Below, one piece after another: positions 1 to 8,573 of a stretch of 64,000 bases of DNA. Each line of letters opens with the position of its first letter. The first letter of the stretch is position 1. Source of the stretch: an uncultured Lachnospiraceae bacterium (GTDB lineage Bacteria > Bacillota > Clostridia > Lachnospirales > Lachnospiraceae); assembly GCA_910579425.1 (NCBI GenBank), contig CAJTVL010000005.1, positions 38,304 through 102,303 on the forward strand, read 5' to 3'. The translations under genes were made by a program, and so were the position numbers. The notes beneath the pieces were generated by a model. That model was given only the letters and a program-made list of their open reading frames with translations, was not told where the DNA came from and did not search any database.

Positions 1-390
1 GGTAATCGCGCGGTCTTCTATCATAATGTGGCCGTTCAGCCAACCCACACAGATTCCCAGAAAATGCTGAACCGCCTCCGGAGAATAATCCTGTTCCTCC
101 AGCTCCTTTTCCAGAGCGGGCAGGGTGTTTCGGAGCATATTGTCATGAAGGCCCTTATGTACGGCATATCCGCTATAATTTATGGAGCGCATATAGGCCT
201 CTTCCTCTGAAAAATGCTTCAGAGCATAGCTTTTAAAAAACTTGATTCCCTCCTGGCAGGCATGCTGCCGTTTCGATTCGTCTGTATTCAGATTAAGAAG
301 CTTACCGACAATCGAAAAAAGCCGCTGATGTGCGTTGTCAATAATGTCCACGCCAATATTAAATCTGGTATCCCATTTCAATTCACTCAA
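1..390 (-). CDS. Bacteriohemerythrin, 5' part (runs off left edge)
   Basis: Oxygen-binding or oxygen-sensing di-iron four-helix protein. The 130 codons present carry all seven hemerythrin iron ligands at canonical spacing: H21, H59, E63, H78, H82, H121 and D126, in the motifs KHFSEEEAYM and WLNGHIMIEDRA. No ATG fits; a TTG start at 390-388 is chosen because the family's N-terminal pattern (LKWDTRFNIGVDIIDNAH) follows at once and an AAAGGA lies about 11 bases upstream. The protein continues beyond base 1, so a fused signalling domain cannot be excluded. It is transcribed away from the Rpn gene. Ligand spacing makes the family call firm; the exact start is less sure. Confidence 0.85.
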   Translation of the reverse strand, partial: MSELKWDTRFNIGVDIIDNAHQRLFSIVGKLLNLNTDESKRQHACQEGIKFFKSYALKHFSEEEAYMRSINYSGYAVHKGLHDNMLRNTLPALEKELEEQDYSPEAVQHFLGICVGWLNGHIMIEDRAIT

Positions 391-487
391 TGCCTTGGAT
401 TCCTTTCTATAATTATATGGTATTAATTTAGCATATTTTTTCGGAAAATAAAAGAACCTGGGCAAATATAAAATATTTCTGAAATAC

Positions 488-517
488 TTTACAGTAAATA
501 GCAATTTGTGCTATCAT
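488..517 (+). promoter_or_regulatory. Possible promoter for the Rpn gene
   Basis: TTTACA, an 18-base gap, then TATCAT. It lies in the AT-rich gap between the divergent hemerythrin and Rpn genes, about 150 bases upstream of the Rpn start. The match is moderate and the untranslated leader would be long. Confidence 0.35.
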
Positions 518-664
518 GATTTCAAACATATCTGGGAATCTGAAACTCTGATCTCACGTCTGTGAACAATCGTCTATTCTTATAGGAATCCCTTATATGG
601 AAAGGGCTGCTCAAGCATTTATTGCAGCCATATACAAAAAATTTGACATGATAAGGGAGGTAAA

Positions 665-1672
665 ATGGGGAAAAAAGATGAATATCAGTTTGACTATCTG
701 GATGACAATCACAGATTTGCCGATCAGGTGAACGGTGCTTTGTTTCAGGGACGGCAGGTGGTAAAGCCCGAGGAACTGGAACCGGCGGATGCGCAGTTTG
801 TTTATCTGGGAAAGGAGGCCGGCGCGCGGAAGAATTTCAGGGCAATCGTGGACAGGGCGTGTATGTGGAAGGGAAGGCTGTTTCATATCCTGGCTGTGGA
901 AAACCAGACCTTTGTAGATTACCATATGGTTCTTCGAAATATGCTGACGGAGAGCCTGAGCTATCAGAGACAATGGAAACAAAGAAAGCTGGCACACGAA
1001 AAGGAACATGATCTGTGTATCGGAACGGACGAATTTCTTTCGGGAATGACCAGAGACGAAAAATTTATACCAATCATCACACTGGTGGTCTACTGCGGAA
1101 CCCAACATCCCTGGGACGGGGCAAGGTGTCTGCATGAGTTATTGGAGATTGATGAGGAATTGAAGGAGTTTGTCACGAATTATAAGCTGAACCTCTATGA
1201 CTGCCATGAGCACGATACCTTTGACGAATATCACACAGGCCTGCGCCAGTTGTTTGAGGTGGTGCGTTACTGTGGGGATAAAGAAAAGCTGAAACAGGTA
1301 ATGGACACGGACAAGGAGTCCTACCGCCAGATCGACAGTGATACCAGGGAGCTGATCGAGGTAGTGGCAAAAGTCAAAATTAAGGAGGACTATGAAAGTA
1401 TGGAAAACGGAGAAAAGAAATACGATATGTGCAAGGCTTTTGTGGACATGAAGCTGGAAGGAGTTGAGGAAGGGATAGCTCAGGAGAGGCGACAGCATCT
1501 GGTACAGACCGTGTGCAAAAAGTTGATCAAAAATAAATCGGCGGAGGTGATTGCCGACGAACTGGAAGAGGTGCTTTCAGAGGTAGAGAAGGTGATCGCG
1601 GCGCAGAAGCAGGTGGGGAGCTATGATGTGGAGCAGATCTGCAAGGTGTTGGAGGGAGAAGGGAAGTCTTGA
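665..1672 (+). CDS. Rpn-family recombination-promoting nuclease / transposase-like protein
   Basis: Full-length 335-residue member of the Rpn/PD-(D/E)XK 'putative transposase' family common in Lachnospiraceae. The N-terminal half opens with the typical RFADQVNGALFQGRQVV segment and holds the nuclease core: D in RAIVDRACMW followed by E-N-Q in LAVENQTFVDYH. The C-terminal part is charged and helical (IAQERRQHLVQTVCKKL), as usual for the group. The start is an ATG with GGGAGG five to six bases upstream. It stands alone, with no inverted ends or target duplications seen. Known E. coli Rpn proteins cut DNA and raise recombination; mobility or defence roles for this copy are inference. Confidence 0.8.
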   Translation: MGKKDEYQFDYLDDNHRFADQVNGALFQGRQVVKPEELEPADAQFVYLGKEAGARKNFRAIVDRACMWKGRLFHILAVENQTFVDYHMVLRNMLTESLSYQRQWKQRKLAHEKEHDLCIGTDEFLSGMTRDEKFIPIITLVVYCGTQHPWDGARCLHELLEIDEELKEFVTNYKLNLYDCHEHDTFDEYHTGLRQLFEVVRYCGDKEKLKQVMDTDKESYRQIDSDTRELIEVVAKVKIKEDYESMENGEKKYDMCKAFVDMKLEGVEEGIAQERRQHLVQTVCKKLIKNKSAEVIADELEEVLSEVEKVIAAQKQVGSYDVEQICKVLEGEGKS

Positions 1673-1741
1673 TGTATTATAGGACTCTTTATTGTAAAAT
1701 GTCCTAAGCCATGGATACGGGATATAGAGTGAAATTAAAGA

Positions 1742-1855
1742 TTTCACCACCCTGATTTGTACGGCTATGGATTGAAAAACGTCAATGACAGGATCTGTAT
1801 TTTTTATGGCGAGGGCTATACCAGGATAGAGATAGAAGTTCCGGTGATGAGTTAA
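1742..1855 (+). pseudogene. Remnant of a YesM/LytS-type sensor histidine kinase (C-terminal end)
   Basis: An open stretch just after the Rpn gene encodes YGYGLKNVNDRICIFYGEGY and a short tail ending in TAA. This matches the last ATP-binding box of YesM-type kinases (GIGLKNV, R-I, YG-GYG). A stop lies one codon before the reading frame opens, so only about 37 codons remain. Such kinases often sit next to CUT1 sugar transporters like the one just downstream, so this may be what is left of that cassette's own two-component system. The fragment is short and the match is by eye. Confidence 0.5.
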
Positions 1856-1887
1856 GAATATAAAATATGAATTAATAACGTCAATTT

Positions 1888-1937
1888 AAATTGGGACTGT
1901 TTTGCGCAACACACATTGCGCAAAACAGTCCCAATTT
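1888..1937. terminator. Perfect 22-bp hairpin, probable bidirectional terminator
   Basis: Two 22-base arms, exact reverse complements, around a 6-base CACACA loop (arms begin AAATTGGGACTG). The A/T-rich outer ends provide short T runs in both directions. It separates the kinase remnant from the galactan transporter operon. A similar GGGGCTGTCGCAT hairpin closes the operon at 12847. Confidence 0.6.
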
Positions 1938-2085
1938 TGGCTATATTACCCAACAACTTTATCTAAAGTTATTTGCGATTGTCAATAGTTTTGTGCAAAT
2001 TTTTTAATTATAATTATTTACGTAAGCAAAACGCCGGATGTACTGAGAAATTGGCGTTGCAATCTTAAGAAGGAGGGTGAAAAGG

Positions 2086-3030
2086 ATGAAAAAGGAAACG
2101 GATGCGAAACGGTACAAAGAGCCGTTTTTCAAAACCGTAAGGAGGCACTGGATGCTTCTTGCCATGCTGGCTCCGGCCTTGATTTATGTGGTTGTTTTCA
2201 ATTACATACCTATGACCGGTATCGTTCTGGCATTCAAAAAATATCAGTATGCAGGAGGGATTTACGGTTCCCCCTGGAACGGGCTGGATAACTTCAAGGC
2301 CTTGATGATTTCAGGGAAGTTGGGACAGGTTACAAGAAATACACTGCTTTACAATGTTGCCTTTATTTTTCTGGGAATGGCATGCGAGGTGGGGAGCGCC
2401 ATTCTTCTCAACGAGCTGTTCAGCAAACGATTCAAAAAGGTTGCGCAATCCTTTATGTTTCTGCCTTACTTTATAAGCTGGGTAGTGGCAGGCGCAATCA
2501 TGTACAACATTTTCAACTATGAAAGAGGCGTTTTCAATCATATCGTAACAGCCCTGGGCGGTAAGCCCTTTGATCTTTACAATACCCCTTCCGCCTGGCC
2601 GCCGGTGCTGATCTTTTTGAAGGTATGGAAACAGACCGGGTACGGCTCCGTGGTTTATCTGGCGGCCATCACCGGTATGGATCAGGAGATGTTTGAGTCG
2701 GCCTCCATTGACGGAGCCAGTGCCTGGCAGAAGATCCGTTACCTGACCATTCCTTCTCTGCTGCCTACCATGATGATTATGCTGCTTCTGGCAATCGGAA
2801 ATATTTTCCGGGGGGATTTCGGTCTGTTCTATCAGACGGTAAAGAGCAGCGCCATCTTGCAGCCTGTGACAGACGTAATCGACACTTATGTATTCCGTCT
2901 GCTGATCGACACCGGCGATATTGGAGTATCTGCGGCCGCAGGCCTTTATCAGTCCATCCTCTGCTTTGTGACCATTACCATCTGTAACAAGCTGGTGAAA
3001 AAGGCAGACCCGGATTATGCATTATATTAA
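2086..3030 (+). CDS. CUT1 sugar ABC transporter permease, LplB type
   Basis: First membrane subunit of a carbohydrate importer; about six membrane helices with the cytoplasmic EAA loop visible as ASIDGASAWQKIRYLTIP, where the ATPase docks. N-terminal pattern MLAPALIYVVVFNYIPMTG is typical of LplB/YtcP-type importers for oligosaccharides. An in-frame GTG at 2077 abuts the AGGAGG and cannot be used well; ATG 2086 has nine bases spacing, so it is chosen (314 residues). It is first in a run with a second permease, a binding protein and two galactan enzymes. No ATPase gene is present; a shared MsmK-like ATPase elsewhere is expected. Confidence 0.9.
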   Translation: MKKETDAKRYKEPFFKTVRRHWMLLAMLAPALIYVVVFNYIPMTGIVLAFKKYQYAGGIYGSPWNGLDNFKALMISGKLGQVTRNTLLYNVAFIFLGMACEVGSAILLNELFSKRFKKVAQSFMFLPYFISWVVAGAIMYNIFNYERGVFNHIVTALGGKPFDLYNTPSAWPPVLIFLKVWKQTGYGSVVYLAAITGMDQEMFESASIDGASAWQKIRYLTIPSLLPTMMIMLLLAIGNIFRGDFGLFYQTVKSSAILQPVTDVIDTYVFRLLIDTGDIGVSAAAGLYQSILCFVTITICNKLVKKADPDYALY

Positions 3031-3043
3031 GGAGGGAAGTACA

Positions 3044-3955
3044 ATGGCAAAGGTTAAGATTATGAAGGACGGCCATCATTTAAGCAGGGATGAGCTTTCC
3101 GTAAATATTGTGGGATATATTCTGGTAGGGCTGTTCGCGCTGGTTTGTGTGATCCCTTTTTACCTGATCATTGTGGCGTCCTTTACGGATGAGGCCTCTC
3201 TGATTCGGAACGGTTATCCGCTGATTCCCACGGATTTCAGTCTCCAGAGTTATATGCTTTGTCTGAAAAACCCTGTTGCCATCTTAAAGGCATACGGGAC
3301 TACCATTGGGGTTACGCTGGTTGGAACGGCGCTGGCGGTTTTAATTGCAACCATGACGGGCTATGTATTGTCCCGGAAGGATTTCCCCTGGAGAAACAAG
3401 TTTTCCTTTTTCTTCTTTTTCACCACCCTGTTCAGCGGCGGCCTGGTGCCCTGGTACATGATGTGTATCCGCTACCTGAACTTTAAGAACTCTTATCTGG
3501 GCATTATACTGCCCCTGATGTTTTCGGTGTGGAATATGATCATTGCCAAATCCTTCATGGCGGGGATACCCAGCGCCATCACGGAATCAGCCAAGATCGA
3601 CGGAGCCAATGATATGACGATTTATGTAAAGCTGATTCTTCCCTTAAGTAAGCCCCTGATCGCAACCTTAAGCCTTTTTGCAGCCCTGGCTTACTGGAAC
3701 GACTGGTATAATTCCATGCTCTTTATTACAAATGAAGATATGTTTATGCTGCAGTATTACCTGCAAAGAGTTTTGGGCAGCGCGGAGGCCATGAGGATTG
3801 TGGCGGAGAAATCCGGTATTGCCCTGCCTACGGTGCCTCTGGAGAGTATGAAGATGGCAATGACCGTGATTGCAACGGGGCCGATCGTCCTGCTTTATCC
3901 TTTTGTACAGCGCTACTTTGTAAAGGGGCTTACCATCGGCGCGGTGAAAGGATAG
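3044..3955 (+). CDS. CUT1 sugar ABC transporter permease, YtcP type
   Basis: Second membrane subunit, 303 residues, about six helices. The EAA loop reads ESAKIDGANDMTIYVKLILP, and the C-terminus YFVKGLTIGAVKG is a hallmark of this permease class. An in-frame ATG at 3017 overlaps the upstream gene, but AAGGAGG at 3029 serves ATG 3044 with eight bases spacing. It starts 14 bases after the first permease stops, so the two are translated together and form the heterodimeric channel. Substrate inferred from the downstream GH2 and GH53 enzymes: galacto-oligosaccharides from galactan. Confidence 0.9.
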   Translation: MAKVKIMKDGHHLSRDELSVNIVGYILVGLFALVCVIPFYLIIVASFTDEASLIRNGYPLIPTDFSLQSYMLCLKNPVAILKAYGTTIGVTLVGTALAVLIATMTGYVLSRKDFPWRNKFSFFFFFTTLFSGGLVPWYMMCIRYLNFKNSYLGIILPLMFSVWNMIIAKSFMAGIPSAITESAKIDGANDMTIYVKLILPLSKPLIATLSLFAALAYWNDWYNSMLFITNEDMFMLQYYLQRVLGSAEAMRIVAEKSGIALPTVPLESMKMAMTVIATGPIVLLYPFVQRYFVKGLTIGAVKG

Positions 3956-3983
3956 CCTGAAAAGGAAAAGTAAAAGTGCAAAT

Positions 3984-4024
3984 AACTGTCCGTCCTCCTT
4001 TTTTCATGGGAGGGCGGTACAGTT
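3984..4024 (+). terminator. Attenuator-like hairpin between permease and binding-protein genes
   Basis: Arms AACTGTCCGTCCTCC and GGAGGGCGGTACAGTT pair with one wobble and a bulged T around a T-rich loop. There is no downstream T run, so it may act as a 3' end stabiliser or partial terminator that sets different mRNA levels for the permeases and the binding protein. Confidence 0.45.
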
Positions 4025-4080
4025 AAAAGGGATGCTGCGCTTTGCAGACCATCCTATAAAAAAAGAAAAGGAGAGAGACT

Positions 4081-5778
4081 ATGAAAAAGAAAAAGTTATT
4101 AGCAATGTTTCTGACTCTTGGTATGACGCTGACCATGCTTTCCGGGTGCGGAAATTCTTCCGGCGGCAGCACAGGCGGCACAGGCAGCTCGGAGAGCGGC
4201 TCCCAGGAGGCAGGCTCCGGCGAGGAGGCGGCAGGCGATACGGCGGATGCAGCAGGAACAGAGGATTCAGGCGATGCGGCAGGCGGGGCGTCTTTGGAAG
4301 GGCTCCCGGAAACAGTGGGAGAGGGAACTATCACGGCAACTCCGGAAATGTACAGCGGCGTGGACTTAAGCGATCCCTACACGGTAAATATGTATCTGAT
4401 CGGCGATACTCCCAATGACTGGGAAAAGGTTCTGGGACTGGCAAACGATTACTTAAAGCCCTTTAACACAGAGCTGGCGGTGACCTTCATGAGCTGGAGC
4501 GATTATCAGACCATGTATTCCCTGGTGCTGGCAGGGGGTGAGCAGGTGGATCTGATCTTTACGGCTCCCTGGTGCTATATGTACACGGAGGCTGCCAAAG
4601 GGACGCTTTATGAACTGACTGACGATTTCATTGCAACCAATATGCCTTTGTCAAACAAGTATCAGGATAAAGACAGTTGGGATGAAACGACGATCGCAGG
4701 AAAGACCATTGCGGTTCCCTCCAACGTGGCCCAGCCCATGGGTAAGATCGTAGCCATCCGAAAGGATCTGGCTGACAAACACGGGGTCGAGGAACTGAAA
4801 ACATGGGAGGACTACAAGAGCTTTATGCTTACCATGGCTGAGAAGGAAACGCCGGAGAGCGGTATTTACGGTCTGGCCTCCTCAGGGGATAACAACGAGC
4901 TCTGGGATGTGTACCGTCAGCAGTTTGACACCTTCCTTGCCCTGGACAGCGATTATTTTGATATGATCTACTCCTGGGACGGGGATCTTCCGGAAAAGGA
5001 TGAAATTAGCCTTGTCTATGAAACCGATGAATTCCGTGCCTATGCAAAGGATATGAAGGAGATGGCGGACGCCGGATGCTGGAGCCGCAGCGCCCTGACC
5101 AACACGGTGACAGACGATGACGCTTTCGGAGCCCTTCAGGGAGCTTCCATTGCATGGAACGGCTCTGTGGTTACCTATATGAAACAGGCCGAGGGAAGCG
5201 AGGGAGTTGAATGTGCGATTTATGATCTTACCACCGATCACTTTGTAGGCTGCGAGGCTTTTTCAAACAATGATATGGCAATCGCGGCGGGCTCAAAGAA
5301 CCCTGAGAGGGCCGGTATGGTTCTTGATTTGATGAAATTTGATACTTATTTGAACAGGCTTCTTCTCCTTGGTGTGGAAGGCGAGCACTACAGCCTTGAT
5401 GAGGAAGGCTATTATACGGAGCTGGATAAGTCTACCGATTATGCCGCATTTTCCATTTCCGCGTCCTGGGCAATCAAAAACGGCGATTTGAAGGAAGCGG
5501 GCGCAGACCCCCGTATGCAGGTTGTGTCTGACGCATGGGAGGAGAGAGTGGAGAGCAATCCTACCATCACCTTTGTATTCGATACGGTTCCTGTGGACTC
5601 TTATGTAGCGGCGGTTAAGACTGTACTGATGGACTATGTTCCCATGTTGGAGCTGGGTCTTGTGGAGGATGTGGACGCTACTCTGGACGAGATGATTCAG
5701 AAATGTTATGATGCCGGTTATCAGAATGTGAAGGATGAGTTTGACGCTCAGTATGAGGCCTGGAAAGCAACTCGCTGA
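4081..5778 (+). CDS. Extracellular sugar-binding lipoprotein (DUF3502-type)
   Basis: Substrate-binding subunit of the CUT1 importer, 565 residues, anchored outside the membrane. A lipoprotein signal peptide ends in the lipobox LSGC near residue 23, followed by a Gly/Ser/Glu/Ala-rich linker to about residue 80, then the family 1 binding fold. The C-terminal segment (YVPMLELGLVEDVDATLDEM) resembles the DUF3502 domain found on LplA-type binding proteins of gut Clostridia. Start ATG has AAGGAGAG upstream. It follows the permeases rather than preceding them, with a hairpin between. Sugar specificity is not readable from sequence; galactan oligomers are inferred from neighbours. Confidence 0.88.
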   Translation: MKKKKLLAMFLTLGMTLTMLSGCGNSSGGSTGGTGSSESGSQEAGSGEEAAGDTADAAGTEDSGDAAGGASLEGLPETVGEGTITATPEMYSGVDLSDPYTVNMYLIGDTPNDWEKVLGLANDYLKPFNTELAVTFMSWSDYQTMYSLVLAGGEQVDLIFTAPWCYMYTEAAKGTLYELTDDFIATNMPLSNKYQDKDSWDETTIAGKTIAVPSNVAQPMGKIVAIRKDLADKHGVEELKTWEDYKSFMLTMAEKETPESGIYGLASSGDNNELWDVYRQQFDTFLALDSDYFDMIYSWDGDLPEKDEISLVYETDEFRAYAKDMKEMADAGCWSRSALTNTVTDDDAFGALQGASIAWNGSVVTYMKQAEGSEGVECAIYDLTTDHFVGCEAFSNNDMAIAAGSKNPERAGMVLDLMKFDTYLNRLLLLGVEGEHYSLDEEGYYTELDKSTDYAAFSISASWAIKNGDLKEAGADPRMQVVSDAWEERVESNPTITFVFDTVPVDSYVAAVKTVLMDYVPMLELGLVEDVDATLDEMIQKCYDAGYQNVKDEFDAQYEAWKATR

Positions 5779-5780
5779 GA

Positions 5781-5805
5781 AAAACAACGGATGACAGGCT
5801 TCCGG
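5781..5805 (-). repeat. Half copy of dispersed palindromic repeat (copy D)
   Basis: Read on the minus strand, GGAAGCCTGTCATCCGTTGT matches the right half of the repeat copies at 12888, 33299 and 35868. It lies three bases after the binding-protein stop and just ahead of that gene's terminator. The left half is missing or decayed. Confidence 0.55.
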
Positions 5806-5822
5806 AGATTTTAAACAGAAAG

Positions 5823-5866
5823 AAAAAGGCAGAGCTGTCCGAAAGCAGATACCTCTGCCTTTTTTT
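5823..5866 (+). terminator. Intrinsic terminator after the binding-protein gene
   Basis: Stem AAAAAGGCAGAG with CTCTGCCTTTTT, 18-base loop, then further T residues. A classic Rho-independent terminator that would end or attenuate transcription before the GH2 gene. Confidence 0.8.
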
Positions 5867-5887
5867 CAAAAACAGAGGCAAAAATCT

Positions 5888-5943
5888 GCAAGTTTGTGTC
5901 CAGGTGGCATTCACAAACTTGCTGCACGCAAAATATCGTGCAG
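5888..5943 (+). promoter_or_regulatory. Two tandem inverted repeats ahead of the GH2 gene
   Basis: First repeat: 11-bp perfect arms GCAAGTTTGTG (5888-5898) and CACAAACTTGC (5912-5922), 13-base gap. Second: CTGCACG (5922-5928) and CGTGCAG (5937-5943), 8-base gap. They end immediately before the GH2 start. They could be operators for the LacI regulator encoded downstream or leader RNA structure; the sequence does not decide. Confidence 0.5.
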
Positions 5944-5957
5944 AAATGAGGCGAAAT

Positions 5958-8459
5958 ATGGATATTTATTTGGGTAATCATGACGCAAAGGACATACCGT
6001 GTGGCTGCGGCGGCGGACAACTGCGGGAAAGCGAAAGAATATGCTTTGACTGGTACTTTTATCATGGGGAAAAGGAGCAGATACCGGGAGAGACGGGCAC
6101 GGAAGGGTATGACAGAGTGCAGGTTCCCCATGACTGGAGCCTTTCTTATCCCTTTGACCAGGGTGCAGCCTCCTGCGGGTCAGGGGGATATGTGGAGACG
6201 GGAATCGGCTGGTACCGGAAGCTTTTTAAGGTGGATAAAAAGGAAGACGGGGATGAAAAAATCTTTCTCCGTTTTGAAGGGGTTTATATGCAGGCTCGGG
6301 TATGGTTAAACGGCAGGGAGCTTGGAAGCCATGTATATGGCTATACCCCTTTTGAATGGGAGATTACAGATTTCTTAAAGGCTCAGGAAGTCAATGTGCT
6401 GGATGTAAGGGTGGATAATTCCGCCCAGCCCAACTCCAGGTGGTATTCCGGTTCCGGGATCACGAGGGATGTGTGGCTTTACCGGGTAAAGAGGGATTAT
6501 ATCCTGCCCTATGGACTGTGGGTAAGAGTGCCCAGGGTGTCTGAGAAGCAGGCTCTGGTCAGAGTGGAAACCGGCTTTCTGGTATCGGAAAAAAGTCTGC
6601 CGGACAGAGAAAGCTTTGAGATAGAGACTATCCTCTACACACCGGAGGGAGAGCTGCTCATGAGTCAAAAAGACAAGGCAGAGCAGAGAGAGACACAGGC
6701 AGGGCAGGATGCCTCACCGGCTCATAAATATACCCTGGCCCAGGATTTTGTCTTAGACAGCCCTCTGCTTTGGGATATTGATACTCCTTATTTATATGAG
6801 GTTGTGGCCCGGCTCTACAGAGGGGGGCAGCCGGTGGATGAGCTGCGGGTCAGAACCGGGCTTCGGAGCATTGATTTCCGGGCGGATACCGGCTTTTGGT
6901 TAAATGGCAGGCAGTGCAAGATAAACGGCGTCTGTCTCCATCATGACGGCGGCTGTGTGGGAGCTGCGGTGCCACCCCAGATTTGGGAGAGGCGCCTTAA
7001 AAAGCTTCAGGAAATGGGAGTAAACGCAATCCGTATGTCCCACAACCCTCCGGACATTGCCCTTTTGGATCTGTGCGATGAGATGGGATTTCTGGTGATG
7101 GATGAGTCCTTTGATGAGTGGAGGATTCTCAAAAACAAGGAGGCAGGCAGCAACACCCATGAGAGCCGGGGCTATTCCGAGTGGTTTGAAACCTGCCATG
7201 AGGAGGATCTGCGCACCATGCTTTTGCGGGACCGGAACCACCCTTGCATTGTAATCTGGAGTATCGGCAATGAGGTGCCGGATCAGACGAAGGAGGATGG
7301 GTATCTTACGGCAAGGCATTTGAAAGAAATCTGCAGGGAGCTTGACCCTGACAGGCTGATCACCCAGGCAAACGACCAGATCCGGGCGGAGCCTGCGCCG
7401 GCAAAGGAAAGCTTTTTAAACGAGCTTGATGTGGTGGGGTATAATTATGCAGGGCGTTGGCGGGAGCGGGCGGAGACTTTTTATGATGAGGACAAAAGAG
7501 CCCATCCGGGGTGGCGCATCATCGGTACGGAGAACGGCGGTGTAGGCGGGATCAGGGGAGAATATCCTCTGGGAATGAAGGAAAATGCGGGCTGGTGGAA
7601 ACATCCCTATTACAGCGCCCCTGTGGAGGTCGGCAAGCTCCTGCGCTATACTATGTCCCACGATTATGTGGCCGGGGATTTTATGTGGACGGGTATTGAT
7701 TATCTGGGGGAGGCCCACTGGCCGGAGCGTTCTGCCAGCGCTGGAGTGTTGGATACCTGCGGCTTTGAAAAGGACAGCTTTTATTTTTACAAAAGCATCT
7801 GGAGGCGGACAGAGCCTATGGTTTATCTGTTCCCTCACTGGAACCTGGAGGCGGAGGAAGGAACCATCCTTCCGGTGCTGTGTTATACCAACTGTGAGAG
7901 CGCAGAGCTGTTTTTAAACGGAAAATCCTACGGAAAAAAGGCCTATGCCTATCCGGCTTACGGGATGACGCAGAGGTACGGGCATTTTGACAAGACGCCC
8001 ATTCCCTTAAATACCGGCGATCTGTTTTTGAGCTGGGATGTGCCCTATGAGCCCGGATGTATCGAGGTGGTGGGATACCGGAACGGACAGGCAAGCGCCC
8101 GCTATTCCGTTCGGACGGCAGGGGAGCCGGCTCTGATCAGGGGAGAGAGCTATTGCAGCGAACTGAAAGCGGATGGCAGGCAGGTAGGTCAGATCGAAGT
8201 CTCCATTCTTGACCGGGATGGTAATTTTTGCTACCAGGCTGACACGGAGCTCACAGTAAAGGTGGAAGGCATGGCACGGCTTTTGGGAGTGGACAATGGA
8301 AATCCTGCCAATACCCAGAGTATGAGGGGCAGTAAAATCCGCGCTTTCCACGGGAGGGCCTTTGTTGTCGTGCAGTCGGACGCTCGAAGCGGAGAATGCC
8401 AGGTGAGGGTCACCGCCAAGGGGCTTGGCGAGAGCATAGTAAGGCTTACATTTGTATAA
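5958..8459 (+). CDS. GH2 beta-galactosidase with DUF4982-like C-terminus
   Basis: Cytoplasmic glycoside hydrolase family 2 enzyme, 833 residues, no signal peptide. Order: jelly-roll sugar-binding domain (GGYVETGIGWYRK; RVWLNGRELGSHVYGYTPF), Ig-like domain, TIM barrel, then a region resembling DUF4982 (CYTNCESAELFLNGKSYGKK). Barrel residues: acid/base E439 in WSIGNE and probable nucleophile E525 in GTENGG. The frame opens at a GTG at 5904 inside an inverted repeat; ATG 5958 is preferred because GAGG lies six bases upstream and the fold begins soon after (ATG 5946 also possible). With the GH53 enzyme it should release galactose from beta-1,4-galactan fragments. Confidence 0.88.
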   Translation: MDIYLGNHDAKDIPCGCGGGQLRESERICFDWYFYHGEKEQIPGETGTEGYDRVQVPHDWSLSYPFDQGAASCGSGGYVETGIGWYRKLFKVDKKEDGDEKIFLRFEGVYMQARVWLNGRELGSHVYGYTPFEWEITDFLKAQEVNVLDVRVDNSAQPNSRWYSGSGITRDVWLYRVKRDYILPYGLWVRVPRVSEKQALVRVETGFLVSEKSLPDRESFEIETILYTPEGELLMSQKDKAEQRETQAGQDASPAHKYTLAQDFVLDSPLLWDIDTPYLYEVVARLYRGGQPVDELRVRTGLRSIDFRADTGFWLNGRQCKINGVCLHHDGGCVGAAVPPQIWERRLKKLQEMGVNAIRMSHNPPDIALLDLCDEMGFLVMDESFDEWRILKNKEAGSNTHESRGYSEWFETCHEEDLRTMLLRDRNHPCIVIWSIGNEVPDQTKEDGYLTARHLKEICRELDPDRLITQANDQIRAEPAPAKESFLNELDVVGYNYAGRWRERAETFYDEDKRAHPGWRIIGTENGGVGGIRGEYPLGMKENAGWWKHPYYSAPVEVGKLLRYTMSHDYVAGDFMWTGIDYLGEAHWPERSASAGVLDTCGFEKDSFYFYKSIWRRTEPMVYLFPHWNLEAEEGTILPVLCYTNCESAELFLNGKSYGKKAYAYPAYGMTQRYGHFDKTPIPLNTGDLFLSWDVPYEPGCIEVVGYRNGQASARYSVRTAGEPALIRGESYCSELKADGRQVGQIEVSILDRDGNFCYQADTELTVKVEGMARLLGVDNGNPANTQSMRGSKIRAFHGRAFVVVQSDARSGECQVRVTAKGLGESIVRLTFV

Positions 8460-8475
8460 GGCAAAACGGAAAAAA

Positions 8476-8516
8476 CTGACAGGAAAGGGCTGATTTTATC
8501 CGGCGTTTCCTGTCAG
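8476..8516 (+). terminator. Hairpin between GH2 and LacI genes
   Basis: Perfect 11-bp arms CTGACAGGAAA and TTTCCTGTCAG with a 19-base loop. No T run follows, so it is probably an RNA processing or stability element, or a weak terminator, rather than a full stop. Confidence 0.45.
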
Positions 8517-8573
8517 GGTACAAAGTTGGCACAGAAAGGGCGCTGCCGCACAGAGGGCGGCGGGGAGGTGGAA

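Noticed and set aside
28..426. Two small plus-strand frames at the left edge
   Set aside because: They lie opposite the hemerythrin gene, whose seven iron ligands show which strand codes.
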